From the NCBI RefSeq assembly GCF_900100395.1, contig NZ_FNFB01000022.1:57956-121955 (forward strand): 64,000 nt of DNA, written 5' to 3'. Below the pieces are notes generated by a model, which saw nothing but the letters and a program-made list of their open reading frames with translations, did not search any database and had not been told where the DNA came from. Positions 7,589 to 15,652 of the stretch are shown here, piece by piece. The position numbers and the translations under genes are program-made. Every line of letters starts with the position of its first letter. The stretch's first letter is position 1. The DNA is from Nonomuraea maritima (GTDB lineage Bacteria > Actinomycetota > Actinomycetes > Streptosporangiales > Streptosporangiaceae).

Positions 7589-9361
7589 ATGAAGTTTGAC
7601 AACGGGCGCGGGCAGCTCCTTCGCCGCGCCGCAGTGACCGCCTCCGCGGCGGTCATCGGTCTCGGTGCCTTCCTGGGCAGCGGCGTCGCCTCCGCCGCCC
7701 AGGCGACGGCCGGCGCCGCGCCGACCGGCGTCGTCCTCGGCGTCGGCGCCAACGAGACCCAGCGCGTCGTGTCGTGGTACGCCGCGGACGGCGACGCCAA
7801 GGTGGTCCAGGTCGCTCTGACCTCCGAGGTGCGCAAGGGCGAGTTCCCGAAGCACGTCGTGACGATCCCGGCCACGGTGACGGCGAACGTCGTCAACGGC
7901 GGCTACAACGGCCACGCCACGATCAACGGCCTCAAGGAGAACACCTCGTACTCCTACCGGGTCGGCGGCGACGGCGCCTGGTCCCCCGTCTACAGCTTCA
8001 AGACGCAGAAGTTCACCGGCGACTTCGACTTCCTGTTCTTCGGTGACCCGCAGATCGGTTCGTCGGGCAACTCCACCCGCGACGGCGACGGCTGGGTCGA
8101 CACCCTGCGCGTGGCGACCGCCGCCACCCCGAACGCCGAGCTGCTGGTGTCCGGCGGCGACCAGGTCGAGAGCGGCAACAACGAGACGAACTGGAACGAC
8201 TTCCTGCGTCCCGACCAGCTGCGCCAGTACCCGTGGGCGGCCACCATCGGCAACCACGACGTCGGCGGCAAGGCGTACGAGCAGCACTTCTGGACGCCGA
8301 ACACCGACCGCTCGACCCCGTTCTACAACGGCGACCCGAGCACCCGTTCCGGTGGCGACTACTGGTACACCTACAAGAACGTCCTGTTCATCGACCTGAA
8401 CAGCAACGCCTACGCCAACGACTCCGACGCCGCGCACATCGACTACGTGAGCAAGGTGATCAAGGAGCACGGCAACGACGCCAAGTACACCGTGCTGGTC
8501 TACCACCACTCGATCTACTCGCCGGCCGACCACGCCAACGACGGTGACAACCAGCTCCGCCGCAAGGACTTCCCGACGGCGTTCTCCAACCTCGGTGTCG
8601 ACCTGGTCCTCCAGGGTCACGACCACAGCTACAGCCGTAGCTACGTGATCAAGAACGGCGCCAAGGCGAACCCGAACGAGAAGCCCGGCGCCCCGCAGGT
8701 CGAGGCCGGCCCTGGCGGCGTCATCTACGTGACCGCCAACTCCGCGTCCGGCTCGAAGTACTACGACCTCACCAAGCCGGACGTCACCGAGGACCCGAAC
8801 TACGGTCCCGACCCCCTCGACCCGAACCGCCACTGGGCGAACTCGGTCGAGAACCAGGAGCACGTCCGTACCTACGTCAAGGTGCAGGTGCGCAAGGACA
8901 AGCTGGTCGTCGAGAACGTCCGCAGCGGCGACTGCAACGGCCCGAACGCCGCCGTCGAGCTCGGCAAGGTCGACTGGTGCGGCCCGGACAGCGGCGCCTC
9001 CCCGGCGCAGCCGGTCGGCTCGCTCGTCGACAAGGTCGTCATCAACCCCTTCCGCGGTGACGACCACGGCACCCCGGGCCACGACACCCCTGGCCACGGC
9101 ACCCCCGGTCACGACAACCCCGGCCACGGCAACCCGGGTCACGGTCCCGGCAAGCCCGGCGAGCCCGGCCACGGTCCTGGCAAGCCCGGCGAGCCCGGCC
9201 ACGGTCCTGGCAAGCCTGGCAAGCCCGGCGACGGTCCCGGCAAGCCCGGTCACCCCGAGCCCGGTCACCCCGAGCCCGGTCACCCCGAGCCTGGCCACCC
9301 CGCGCCCGGCAAGCCCGGCCGTGACAAGGTCGCCACGACCGAGACCAGCTGGCTCCAGTAG
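7589..9361 (+). CDS. Secreted metallophosphoesterase (purple acid phosphatase type) with a Pro/Gly/His repeat tail
   Basis: The protein has 590 residues from ATG 7589; a TTG at 7571 in frame is less likely. A twin-arginine-like N-terminus (LLRRAAVTASAAVIG) ends near ASA|A. A fibronectin-like purple acid phosphatase N-domain comes first. The metallophosphatase core follows with all five metal-binding blocks: FFGDPQIG, GGDQVE, GNHD, YHHS and GHDHSYSR. It should hydrolyse phosphate esters outside the cell. The last 100 or so residues are a repeated HGxPGH, GPGKPGEPGH and PEPGHPEPGH array rather than a sortase signal. A PHO-box-like site upstream and a strong hairpin downstream suggest a single-gene, phosphate-controlled unit. 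Confidence 0.9.
   Translation: MKFDNGRGQLLRRAAVTASAAVIGLGAFLGSGVASAAQATAGAAPTGVVLGVGANETQRVVSWYAADGDAKVVQVALTSEVRKGEFPKHVVTIPATVTANVVNGGYNGHATINGLKENTSYSYRVGGDGAWSPVYSFKTQKFTGDFDFLFFGDPQIGSSGNSTRDGDGWVDTLRVATAATPNAELLVSGGDQVESGNNETNWNDFLRPDQLRQYPWAATIGNHDVGGKAYEQHFWTPNTDRSTPFYNGDPSTRSGGDYWYTYKNVLFIDLNSNAYANDSDAAHIDYVSKVIKEHGNDAKYTVLVYHHSIYSPADHANDGDNQLRRKDFPTAFSNLGVDLVLQGHDHSYSRSYVIKNGAKANPNEKPGAPQVEAGPGGVIYVTANSASGSKYYDLTKPDVTEDPNYGPDPLDPNRHWANSVENQEHVRTYVKVQVRKDKLVVENVRSGDCNGPNAAVELGKVDWCGPDSGASPAQPVGSLVDKVVINPFRGDDHGTPGHDTPGHGTPGHDNPGHGNPGHGPGKPGEPGHGPGKPGEPGHGPGKPGKPGDGPGKPGHPEPGHPEPGHPEPGHPAPGKPGRDKVATTETSWLQ
9060..9330 (+). repeat. In-frame tandem repeats encoding the Pro/Gly/His tail
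   Basis: Short units (CACGGCACCCCGGGC-like, then GGTCCTGGCAAGCCCGGCGAGC-like, then GGTCACCCCGAGCCC-like) recur in frame across the 3' end of the phosphatase gene. They encode blocks such as GHGTPGHD, GPGKPGEPGH and PEPGHPEPGH. Such arrays expand and contract by slippage. Confidence 0.85.
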
Positions 9362-9397
9362 CCGGCCCGGATCACGCTGATCCGCAACGCTTCACCC

Positions 9398-9428
9398 ATG
9401 GGGTGGGTGCCGCCGGCACCCACCCCAT
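9398..9428 (+). terminator. Strong hairpin between the phosphatase and DUF916-like genes
   Basis: A perfect 14-bp stem (ATGGGGTGGGTGCC / GGCACCCACCCCAT) closes on a 3-base loop at 9412-9414, 37 bases after the phosphatase stop codon. No T-run follows. It would end or attenuate transcription before the next gene. Confidence 0.7.
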
Positions 9429-9468
9429 CCGCACATCAGCAACTTCAAGATCGTCCGAGGAAGACCAG

Positions 9469-10416
9469 ATGCGTCCGACCAGCCCGCGCCCGACCACCGC
9501 ATTCGCCGCCCTCGTGGCGCTGCTCAGCGTGCTCGGCCTCGCCGCGCCGGCCATGGCCGCGGACGGTGACACCTGGACGGTCGCCACGGCCTCCAACGAC
9601 CTGGGCCACGGTCGGCAGAACTACACCTACGCGCTCGACCCGGGCGGCGAGCTGAAGGACGGTCTCACGGTCGACAACCCGGGCACCACACCGCTCCACC
9701 TGTCCGTCTACGCCGCGGACGCGTTCACCGGCGACGGGGGACAGCTCGACCTGCGGACCAGGGACGCCGAGCAGAAGGGCCTCGGCGCGTGGATCCGCCC
9801 GGAGCAGGCCGACGTGACGGTCCAGCCGGGGACGTCGGCCGAGGTGCCGTTCACGCTCACCGTGCCCGACGGCGCGGCGCCCGGCGACTACATGGGCGGC
9901 ATCGTCACCACGCCCGCCGGAGGCGACGGCACCCAGCGGCGCGGCATCCGGGTCTGGCTGCGCGTCGGCGGGACGCTCGAACCCCGCCTTTCGGTGCAGG
10001 ACGTACGGGTCGACTACACCGGGACGGCCAACCCGCTCGGCACCGGCGAGGCCACCGTCACCTACACGGTCCGCAACACCGGCAACGCCATCGTGTCTGC
10101 GCGGCAGCAGGTGTCGCTGTCGGGTCCGTTCGACAGCCTCACCGTCGACGCGGGCAAGGTCGCCGACACCCCGGAACTACTGCCCGGCGACCGGTGGAAG
10201 GTCTCGGTGCCCGTCTCCGGCGTGGCTCCCGCACTGCGGCTGACGGGGAAGGTCCACGTCGTGCCGCTGCTGACCGACGCGGCGAACTCGATCACCCCGC
10301 TCGCCCCCGTCGTGTCCACGGCGTACGCGTGGACCATCCCCTGGGCGGTGGTCGGAGCCCTGGTCGTCGTCTGCGCGCTCATCGGGTACGCCGTTCGCCG
10401 CCGCCGCAGGGCCTGA
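9469..10416 (+). CDS. WxL-interacting/DUF916-like cell-surface protein
   Basis: This 315-residue exported protein starts at ATG 9469 after CGAGGAAG. A signal peptide ends at PAMA|ADG (about residue 30). Two immunoglobulin-like beta domains follow: the first has the motif FTLTVPDGAAPGDYMGG and the pattern TTPLHLSVYAADAF, as in DUF916/WxL-interacting proteins. A C-terminal membrane helix (about 290-308) and the basic tail RRRRR-A keep it in the membrane with the domains outside. Family members in Gram-positives bind cell-wall-associated partners, but WxL-domain proteins are not evident here. Its position after a secreted phosphatase suggests a shared surface role only loosely, since a hairpin separates them. 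Confidence 0.78.
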   Translation: MRPTSPRPTTAFAALVALLSVLGLAAPAMAADGDTWTVATASNDLGHGRQNYTYALDPGGELKDGLTVDNPGTTPLHLSVYAADAFTGDGGQLDLRTRDAEQKGLGAWIRPEQADVTVQPGTSAEVPFTLTVPDGAAPGDYMGGIVTTPAGGDGTQRRGIRVWLRVGGTLEPRLSVQDVRVDYTGTANPLGTGEATVTYTVRNTGNAIVSARQQVSLSGPFDSLTVDAGKVADTPELLPGDRWKVSVPVSGVAPALRLTGKVHVVPLLTDAANSITPLAPVVSTAYAWTIPWAVVGALVVVCALIGYAVRRRRRA

Positions 10417-10465
10417 GCCGGGACATGGCATCCTGGGACGACGGCGATCCCGAAGGAGACCAGCA

Positions 10466-10741
10466 GTGCCCCTCGACATCCCGCCCTCCCGCCCCCGTAC
10501 GCCGCTCACCCCCGACGAGAAGGTCCGCGGCGCGACGGCGTTCGCCGAGCTGATCGCCGAGCACCTCCGCACGAGCGGCCGCTTCCGCGTGACGGCCGAC
10601 ACCCCCGACACGGTGGAGCTGTTCCAGGCCGCCGCCCGCCGAGCCGGCGACGCCCTCCAGCGCCCGGTGGTCAGCTACAGCAACGGCAAGGACATCATCG
10701 TCACCTTCGCCGACCAGGCAGCCCCCGTCATCGAGCCCTGA
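10466..10741 (+). CDS. Small hypothetical protein
   Basis: A 91-residue protein starting at GTG 10466 with AAGGAGACC eight bases before it. There is a predicted helix near residues 23-40 and a C-terminal segment rich in beta-like sequence (VVSYSNGKDIIVTFADQ). No signal or membrane segment is visible. I do not recognise a family. The clean ribosome site and the codon pattern support a real gene. Confidence 0.6.
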   Translation: MPLDIPPSRPRTPLTPDEKVRGATAFAELIAEHLRTSGRFRVTADTPDTVELFQAAARRAGDALQRPVVSYSNGKDIIVTFADQAAPVIEP

Positions 10742-10872
10742 CCACCCGATCGCGCGCCTGCACGGCCGCGACCTCTCTCCCGGCCGTACCTCCTGCCCGC
10801 GCCTCCTGCTCGGGGCGCGCGGGCCGGGACCCGGCGCGGACCGACCGCCCGGCCTCCGGGCAGGATGGCCGC

Positions 10873-11568
10873 ATGCGCCCCACCCACATCCTGTTCGACT
10901 TCTTCGGCACGCTCGTCGACTACTCGCCCAGCCGTACCGACCAGGGCTACGACGCGACCCACGCCCTCCTGCGCAGTCTCGGCGCGACCGTGTCCTACGA
11001 CGGGTTCCTCACCGTCTGGTCCGACGCCTGCGCCGTCTTCGACGGGCTGAGCGATCAGGACGACCGCGAGTTCTCGATGCTGGAGCCTGGCACGGCGTTC
11101 CTCCGCGAGGTCCTCGGCAGGCAGCCCGCCCCGGAGGAGACCGAGGAGTTCGTCGCCACGTACGTACGCGAGTGGAGCGCCGGCGTCCACTACCTGCCGG
11201 GGCTCGCCGACCTGGTGGCCGAGCTGTCGGCCCGCCACCGCCTGGCCGTCGTGTCCAACACCCACCACCCGCCGCTCGTGCCCGGCCACCTCGCGAACAT
11301 GGGCCTCCTGGACGCGTTCGACGCGGTCGTCACCTCGGTCGAGGTGGGCTGGCGCAAGCCGCACCCGAAGATCTACGCCACGGCGCTCGACGTGCTCGGC
11401 ATCGAGGCGTCCGCCGCCGTCTTCGTCGGCGACACCTACGGGCCCGACTACGAGGGCCCCGAGCGCCACGGCATGACGGCCTTCCTCATCGACCCCGGCC
11501 GCAGCGCTTCCGTCCCGGACGGGCGCCGCCTCGCCTCCGTCTTCGACCTGCCGGCCCGCCTCGGCTGA
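10873..11568 (+). CDS. HAD-superfamily hydrolase
   Basis: The protein has 231 residues. Motif I is ILFDFFGTLVD: the nucleophile Asp is present, but the second aspartate of classic phosphatases is Phe, as in haloacid dehalogenase-type members. Motif II is VVSNTHH, motif III a lysine in GWRKPHPKIYATAL, and motif IV VFVGDTYGPDYEG. It is likely a small-molecule hydrolase (dehalogenase-like or phosphatase) in the cytoplasm. The substrate cannot be inferred. It converges with the next gene, leaving 5 bases between the stop codons. Confidence 0.88.
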   Translation: MRPTHILFDFFGTLVDYSPSRTDQGYDATHALLRSLGATVSYDGFLTVWSDACAVFDGLSDQDDREFSMLEPGTAFLREVLGRQPAPEETEEFVATYVREWSAGVHYLPGLADLVAELSARHRLAVVSNTHHPPLVPGHLANMGLLDAFDAVVTSVEVGWRKPHPKIYATALDVLGIEASAAVFVGDTYGPDYEGPERHGMTAFLIDPGRSASVPDGRRLASVFDLPARLG

Positions 11569-11573
11569 AAGAA

Positions 11574-12389
11574 CTACAAGGCGGCGAGGAACGCCCTGGT
11601 CTCCAGGAGGTCGACCGCGCCGGCGTCGGGACGGCGGACGACGAGCGTCAGCTCGCGGGCGACCGCGCGCGTGCGCGCCTGGGCCACGAACGACAGCACC
11701 ACCATCTTGATGAGCAGGTCCGGGTCGGCCTCCACGATGGGCACCGCGACCCGGTCGACGGGCCCTTCGCGGGCGATCGCCGCCCAGAGGCGGCCGAGGC
11801 TCAGCCACAGGTCGTCCACCGACGCCCGCGCGGTCACGTCCGCGTCCACCCGTACGGAGGCCACGCAGTGCACCTTGCGGTAGGGCGAGCCGATCGTCGC
11901 GACCGTGCCGAGCGGATAGCGCTTGAGCTTGCCCCGCGGCTTGGTCGCGCGCGTCTCGACCGAGCGCGGGACGACCGCTGCGAGGGCCCGGTCCAGCTCG
12001 CTGTCGAGTCGTTCGAGGTCGCCGTCGTACATGCGGCCGAGCAGCTGCCCGCGCAGCCCGCTCAGGTCGGTGTCGAACGTGTCGGCGAAGCCGATCACGA
12101 GGTCGGCGTCGAGGGCGAGTGGGTCGCCCACCCGTACGGTGACCGTCACGTCAGGGTGGGTGAGCTGCCGCGTGACGGGGCAGCGCGGGTAGGCGCGCGC
12201 CGGCGCCCAGATCAGGCCGGCGACGACGGGCACGCCCAGCGCCGCGGCGTCCGGTAAGCGCGCCCCCGCCGCCTGCGCGGCCAGGACGAGGAGGGCCACG
12301 GCGCCGAAGCTGACGAGGAAGTGCCGGGCCAGGTCGGAACGGCCGCGCGGCGTACGGACGATCGCCTGCAGCCCCTGCACGAAACCCAC
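11574..12389 (-). CDS. Two-helix membrane protein with ThsA-type macro domain
   Basis: The protein has 271 residues. Two N-terminal membrane helices (about 26-46 and 49-65) are followed by a cytoplasmic domain that resembles the actinomycete macro-like family DUF6430/ThsA macro: TVTVRVGDPLALDADLVIGFADTFDT opens it (only the first parts are quoted from memory as family hallmarks), then GQLLGRMYDGD, KRYPLGTVATIG, ARASVDDLWLSLGRLW and KMVVLSFVA. In type II Thoeris, a similar two-TM-macro effector binds a TIR-made ADP-ribose signal. Compared with my memory of the family, loops after FDTD and before DPDLLIKM appear shortened, which could reduce ligand binding. No TIR gene is nearby. Function is unproven. 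Confidence 0.6.
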   Translation of the reverse strand: MGFVQGLQAIVRTPRGRSDLARHFLVSFGAVALLVLAAQAAGARLPDAAALGVPVVAGLIWAPARAYPRCPVTRQLTHPDVTVTVRVGDPLALDADLVIGFADTFDTDLSGLRGQLLGRMYDGDLERLDSELDRALAAVVPRSVETRATKPRGKLKRYPLGTVATIGSPYRKVHCVASVRVDADVTARASVDDLWLSLGRLWAAIAREGPVDRVAVPIVEADPDLLIKMVVLSFVAQARTRAVARELTLVVRRPDAGAVDLLETRAFLAAL

Positions 12390-12505
12390 CTGTCGCCGCC
12401 TCCCATCGCGTGAAGCCGCACGAGCCCTTCGTCAGTCCGCGCCGGAACCTGGAAGATACGTCGAATGGCGGCTTCCGGGTAGATCCCTGCCCAAGTTCGC
12501 GGCTG

Positions 12506-12979
12506 TCACGCCTTTACCTCGTGGAGGCGGCGCCTCGGGACGAGGGTGGCGAGAAGCAGCAGCAGGGCGCTCTGGGCGAGCATGCCGGGCGCGAGCGGCG
12601 GGGCGGCGCCGACGCTCTTCGTCAGCGCATACCACCACTGGGTGAGCGGCGAGAGCGTGTCCCAGTCGGGGATCATGCCGCCCATGCCGTGGTTGACCGA
12701 CACGTGCATGAACACCCCGTACGCCGACGCCAGCAGGACGACCCCGGCCAGCACGCGCACCACGGCGGCCGTCCGCGCAGGGCCGAACGCGACCAGTGCC
12801 AGCGCGACCACGAGCACCCCCAGCGCCACCCAGGGGATGAGCTGCGTGAACGTCTGCCAGTGCCGTTCGAAGGCGAGCTCCAGCGCGGCGCCCGCGATGC
12901 CGATCGCCGTCAGCGCCAGCAGCCCGAGGCGTACCGCTGAGGTGGGGGTGATGGCGGTACGAAGAGAAGTTGAGGCCAT
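12506..12979 (-). CDS. Four-helix membrane protein of unknown function
   Basis: The protein has 157 residues from ATG 12979. Hydrophobic segments lie at about 14-34, 45-66, 70-90 and 128-148. Between the third and fourth is a periplasmic or cytosolic loop with GMGGMIPDWDTLSP. It resembles uncharacterised actinomycete membrane proteins, with no enzyme motif visible. It diverges from the methyltransferase gene across a 120-base region that holds 11-base direct repeats. Confidence 0.7.
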   Translation of the reverse strand: MASTSLRTAITPTSAVRLGLLALTAIGIAGAALELAFERHWQTFTQLIPWVALGVLVVALALVAFGPARTAAVVRVLAGVVLLASAYGVFMHVSVNHGMGGMIPDWDTLSPLTQWWYALTKSVGAAPPLAPGMLAQSALLLLLATLVPRRRLHEVKA

Positions 12980-13037
12980 GTGCGGTGACCACCGTCCGAA
13001 GTGAAGTCTGCAACGTCCGGTTTCACCGTCCCTGTGG

Positions 13038-13056
13038 ACTCTCAGAGGACTCTCAG
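13038..13056. promoter_or_regulatory. 11-bp direct repeat in the divergent promoter region
   Basis: ACTCTCAG occurs at 13038-13045 and again at 13049-13056, a period of exactly 11 bases. This is the layout of sites for OmpR/PhoB-type response regulators. It lies between two divergent start codons (12979 on the minus strand and 13100 on the plus strand), so it may control either. Confidence 0.35.
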
Positions 13057-13099
13057 CGCATTCTGAAGATCTCGTGAGAAGTCCTGAAAGGGGCGATTC

Positions 13100-13801
13100 A
13101 TGCCGGACGACTACGTCCCCACACTCCCGCCCGAACGCGTCGAGCAGATCCGCCGCTGGCACGAGAACGCCTACCGGGCCGCCCGCGAGGAGGGCGCGGA
13201 GGAGCAGACGTTCGCCTATCTCGGCCGGACCATCGTGGTGCCGCCGGGCGTGCAGCCGATCGCCGGCATGTCACACGTGCTCGGCGAGGCCGTGCTCGCC
13301 GAGGTCGCCGAGGGCGACCGCGTGCTCGACATGGGCACCGGCAGCGGGGTCAACGCCGTCCTGGCCGCCTCGAAGGCCGCAGAGGTGCTGGCCGTGGACG
13401 TCAGCCCGGCCGCCGTCGAGGCGGCCCGTCGCAACGCGGCGCGCAACGGCGTCGCCGACCGGGTGGAGGTGCGGCTCAGCGACGTGTTCAGCGCGGTGGA
13501 CGGCCGGTTCGACCTGATCGTCTTCGACCCGCCGTTCCGCTGGTTCGCGCCGCGCGACATGTTCGAGCGGGCCAGCACCGACGAGGGCTACCGCACCATG
13601 GCCGCGTTCTTCGCCGGCGCCCGCGACCGCCTCACGCCGCACGGGCGGATGCTGGTCTCCTTCGGCACGTCGGGAGACCTCGGGCACCTGCGCCGCCTGG
13701 CCGGCGAGGCGGGCTTCGCGTCGGAGACGGTGGCCACGCGCAGCCTCGTACGGGACGACGATCAGGTCGACTACTACACGTTCAGGATGACCCCGAAGTG
13801 A
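13100..13801 (+). CDS. Class I SAM-dependent methyltransferase (HemK-like)
   Basis: The protein has 233 residues. Motif I is VLDMGTGSGVNAVLAA, the motif II acidic residue is in VLAVDVSP, and the motif IV is FDLIVFDPPFRW, a variant of the N/D-PPY/F used by methyltransferases acting on amide or exocyclic nitrogens. An N-terminal extension of about 75 residues precedes the catalytic domain. The substrate is unknown; it could be a protein, an RNA or a small molecule. It is the only gene in its transcription unit, with a terminator hairpin after the stop codon. Confidence 0.88.
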   Translation: MPDDYVPTLPPERVEQIRRWHENAYRAAREEGAEEQTFAYLGRTIVVPPGVQPIAGMSHVLGEAVLAEVAEGDRVLDMGTGSGVNAVLAASKAAEVLAVDVSPAAVEAARRNAARNGVADRVEVRLSDVFSAVDGRFDLIVFDPPFRWFAPRDMFERASTDEGYRTMAAFFAGARDRLTPHGRMLVSFGTSGDLGHLRRLAGEAGFASETVATRSLVRDDDQVDYYTFRMTPK

Positions 13802-13827
13802 TCGGTACGGCCACACCGTACCGATCA
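13799..13827. terminator. Bidirectional hairpin terminator between methyltransferase and lpdA
   Basis: TGATCGGTACGG / CCGTACCGATCA forms a perfect 12-bp stem around a CCACA loop. It includes the TGA stop of the methyltransferase gene and sits between two convergent genes, so it can act on both. Confidence 0.75.
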
Positions 13828-13841
13828 CGCGAGGACCGTCG

Positions 13842-15221
13842 TCACATGTTGATCATGTGACCGGCGAGGCCGTGGATGGCCTCCTTGACCGCTTCGCCGA
13901 GCGTCGGGTGCGCGTGCACGTTGCGGGCCATCTCGTGCACCGTCAGGTCCCACTGCTGGGCCAGGGTCAGCTCGGGCAGCAGCTCGGTGACCTCGGGGCC
14001 GATGAGGTGGGCGCCGAGCAGCTCGCCGTGCGTGTCGTCACTGATGATCTTGACGAAGCCGTTGGGGTCGCCGAGGCCGTGCGCCTTGCCGTTGGCCGTG
14101 AACGGGAACTTGACCACCTTCACGTTGTAGCCCAGGTCGCGGGCCTGCGCCTCGGTGTAGCCGAAGCTCGCCACCTGCGGCTGGCAGTACGTCGCCCGCG
14201 GGATCATCACGTAGTCGAGCTCCATCGTCTCGGCGTCCGCGATGGTCTCGGAGGCGATGATGCCCATGGCCTCGGCGGCGTGCGCCAGCATCAGCTTGGC
14301 GGTGACGTCGCCGATGGCGAAGATGTGCGGCACGTTCGTGCGGCAGCGGCCGTCGACCTCGATCGCGCCCCGCTCGGTCAGCGCGACGCCCGTCTTCTCC
14401 AGGCCGTAGCCCTCGACGCGCGGCTGGAACCCGATGGCCTGCATCACCTTGTCGGCCTCGAGCACCTGCGTCTGGCCGTCCTTGGTGACGGTGACCTTGA
14501 CCGTGCCGCCGGCGTCCTCGATGGCGTCGACGCGGGTGGAGGTCATCACCTCGATGCCGAGCCGCTTGTAGCGCTTGGCCAGCTCGGCCGAGACCTCGGC
14601 GTCCTCCAGCGGCACGATCCGGTCGAGGAACTCGACGATCGTCACCTTGACGCCGTAGTTGTGCAGCACGTACGCGAACTCGACGCCGATGGCGCCCGCG
14701 CCCGCGATGATGATGCTGCTCGGCAGCTCCTCGGAGAGAATCTGCTCCTCGTACGTCACCACCCGCTCCGACAGCTGCGTGCCGGGGATGAGCCGGGTCG
14801 TGGCGCCGACGGCGATGATGCAGTTCGAGAACGTGATCGTCTCGCCGTTCACCTGGAGCGTGTTGGCGTCCAGGAAGGTGCCGCGGCCGTCGTACTCCGT
14901 GATGGAGTTCTTCTTCATCAGGTAGTGAACGCCCTTGACGCGTCCGTCCGCCACCTTGCGGCTGCGCTGGAAGGCGGCTCCGTAGTCGAAGGTCACCTCA
15001 CCGCTGATGCCGAAGGTCTTGGCCTCCTTGGTGAAGATGTGGGCCAGCTCGGCGTTGCGCAGCAGCGCCTTCGACGGGATGCAGCCCACGTTCAGGCAGA
15101 CGCCACCCCAGTATTTCTCCTCGACGACCGCGGTGCGCAGTCCGAGCTGGGCGGCGCGGACGGCGGCCGTGTATCCTCCCGGACCCGCGCCGAGAACGAC
15201 GACGTCATAGTGAGTGCTCAT
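13842..15221 (-). CDS. lpdA: Dihydrolipoamide dehydrogenase (E3)
   Basis: The protein has 459 residues from ATG 15221. The FAD-binding motif is VVLGAGPGGYTAA, the redox-active disulfide is C42-C47 (GGVCLNVGC), the NAD site is GAGAIGVEFA, and the C-terminal active-site region is AHPTLGEAVKEAIHG with the histidine and glutamate that complete catalysis. It reoxidises dihydrolipoyl groups on E2 subunits of 2-oxoacid dehydrogenases. The E1-E2 genes at 46014-49515 lack an E3 gene, so this could serve them. An in-frame ORF runs upstream, but homology begins at STHYDVVVLG. Confidence 0.96.
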   Translation of the reverse strand: MSTHYDVVVLGAGPGGYTAAVRAAQLGLRTAVVEEKYWGGVCLNVGCIPSKALLRNAELAHIFTKEAKTFGISGEVTFDYGAAFQRSRKVADGRVKGVHYLMKKNSITEYDGRGTFLDANTLQVNGETITFSNCIIAVGATTRLIPGTQLSERVVTYEEQILSEELPSSIIIAGAGAIGVEFAYVLHNYGVKVTIVEFLDRIVPLEDAEVSAELAKRYKRLGIEVMTSTRVDAIEDAGGTVKVTVTKDGQTQVLEADKVMQAIGFQPRVEGYGLEKTGVALTERGAIEVDGRCRTNVPHIFAIGDVTAKLMLAHAAEAMGIIASETIADAETMELDYVMIPRATYCQPQVASFGYTEAQARDLGYNVKVVKFPFTANGKAHGLGDPNGFVKIISDDTHGELLGAHLIGPEVTELLPELTLAQQWDLTVHEMARNVHAHPTLGEAVKEAIHGLAGHMINM

Positions 15222-15259
15222 GAGTCGGACCATACCGCCAGGCCGCGGTTGAGCCGTCC

Positions 15260-15634
15260 TCAGACCTCCACCTCGTACGAGAGGGTCAGCTCGTCGGCGG
15301 GAACACCCCGGATGCCCCAGTTCGTCACCGGCATCTCGATGATCGTGATCTCCAGGTCCTCGGGCGCGTACGGCCACCGCGCGTACAGCTCCCGGACGAG
15401 GGCCCGCTTGGCGTGGTCGCTGCGCCCGGCGAAGCAGACGATCTCCAGGATCACGTAATGGTCGCCGCGCTGCGGGCAGACGAGGTCGTCGGCCTCCAGC
15501 AGCAGGAACCGGTGGAACCGCTTGTCCTGCGGCAGCCCCCACGCGCTCACCAGGCTCGCCTGGACGAGGTCCGACAGCTCCCGCTGCCGCCCGGACCAGA
15601 CGTCGCGCCGGCCGTACACCTTCACCTGGGCCAT
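15260..15634 (-). CDS. Tautomerase-family protein
   Basis: A 124-residue cytoplasmic protein from ATG 15634. It resembles bacterial 4-oxalocrotonate tautomerase-like proteins in the larger DUF1904/tautomerase group: MAQVKVYGRRDVWSGRQREL at the start and a core YVILEIVCFAGRS-type strand. A catalytic N-terminal proline is not visible (the start is MAQV), so the canonical enzyme mechanism is unlikely without another proton donor. The gene diverges from the response-regulator gene with only 18 bases between the start codons. Confidence 0.62.
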   Translation of the reverse strand: MAQVKVYGRRDVWSGRQRELSDLVQASLVSAWGLPQDKRFHRFLLLEADDLVCPQRGDHYVILEIVCFAGRSDHAKRALVRELYARWPYAPEDLEITIIEMPVTNWGIRGVPADELTLSYEVEV

Positions 15635-15652
15635 GTGAGCCACTATAGGAAG

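Noticed and set aside
7553..9298. A 581-codon minus-strand frame
   Set aside because: It is the reverse of the phosphatase gene; its Val/Gly-rich translation follows from reverse-complementing the repeat tail.
9060..9330. Repeat array considered as a CRISPR
   Set aside because: The units are short, unequal and in frame with a coding region, and there are no spacers or cas genes.
13857..15458. A 533-codon plus-strand frame opposite lpdA
   Set aside because: It mirrors lpdA and its translation is low-complexity, rich in Val, Gly, Asp and Arg, without a domain signature.
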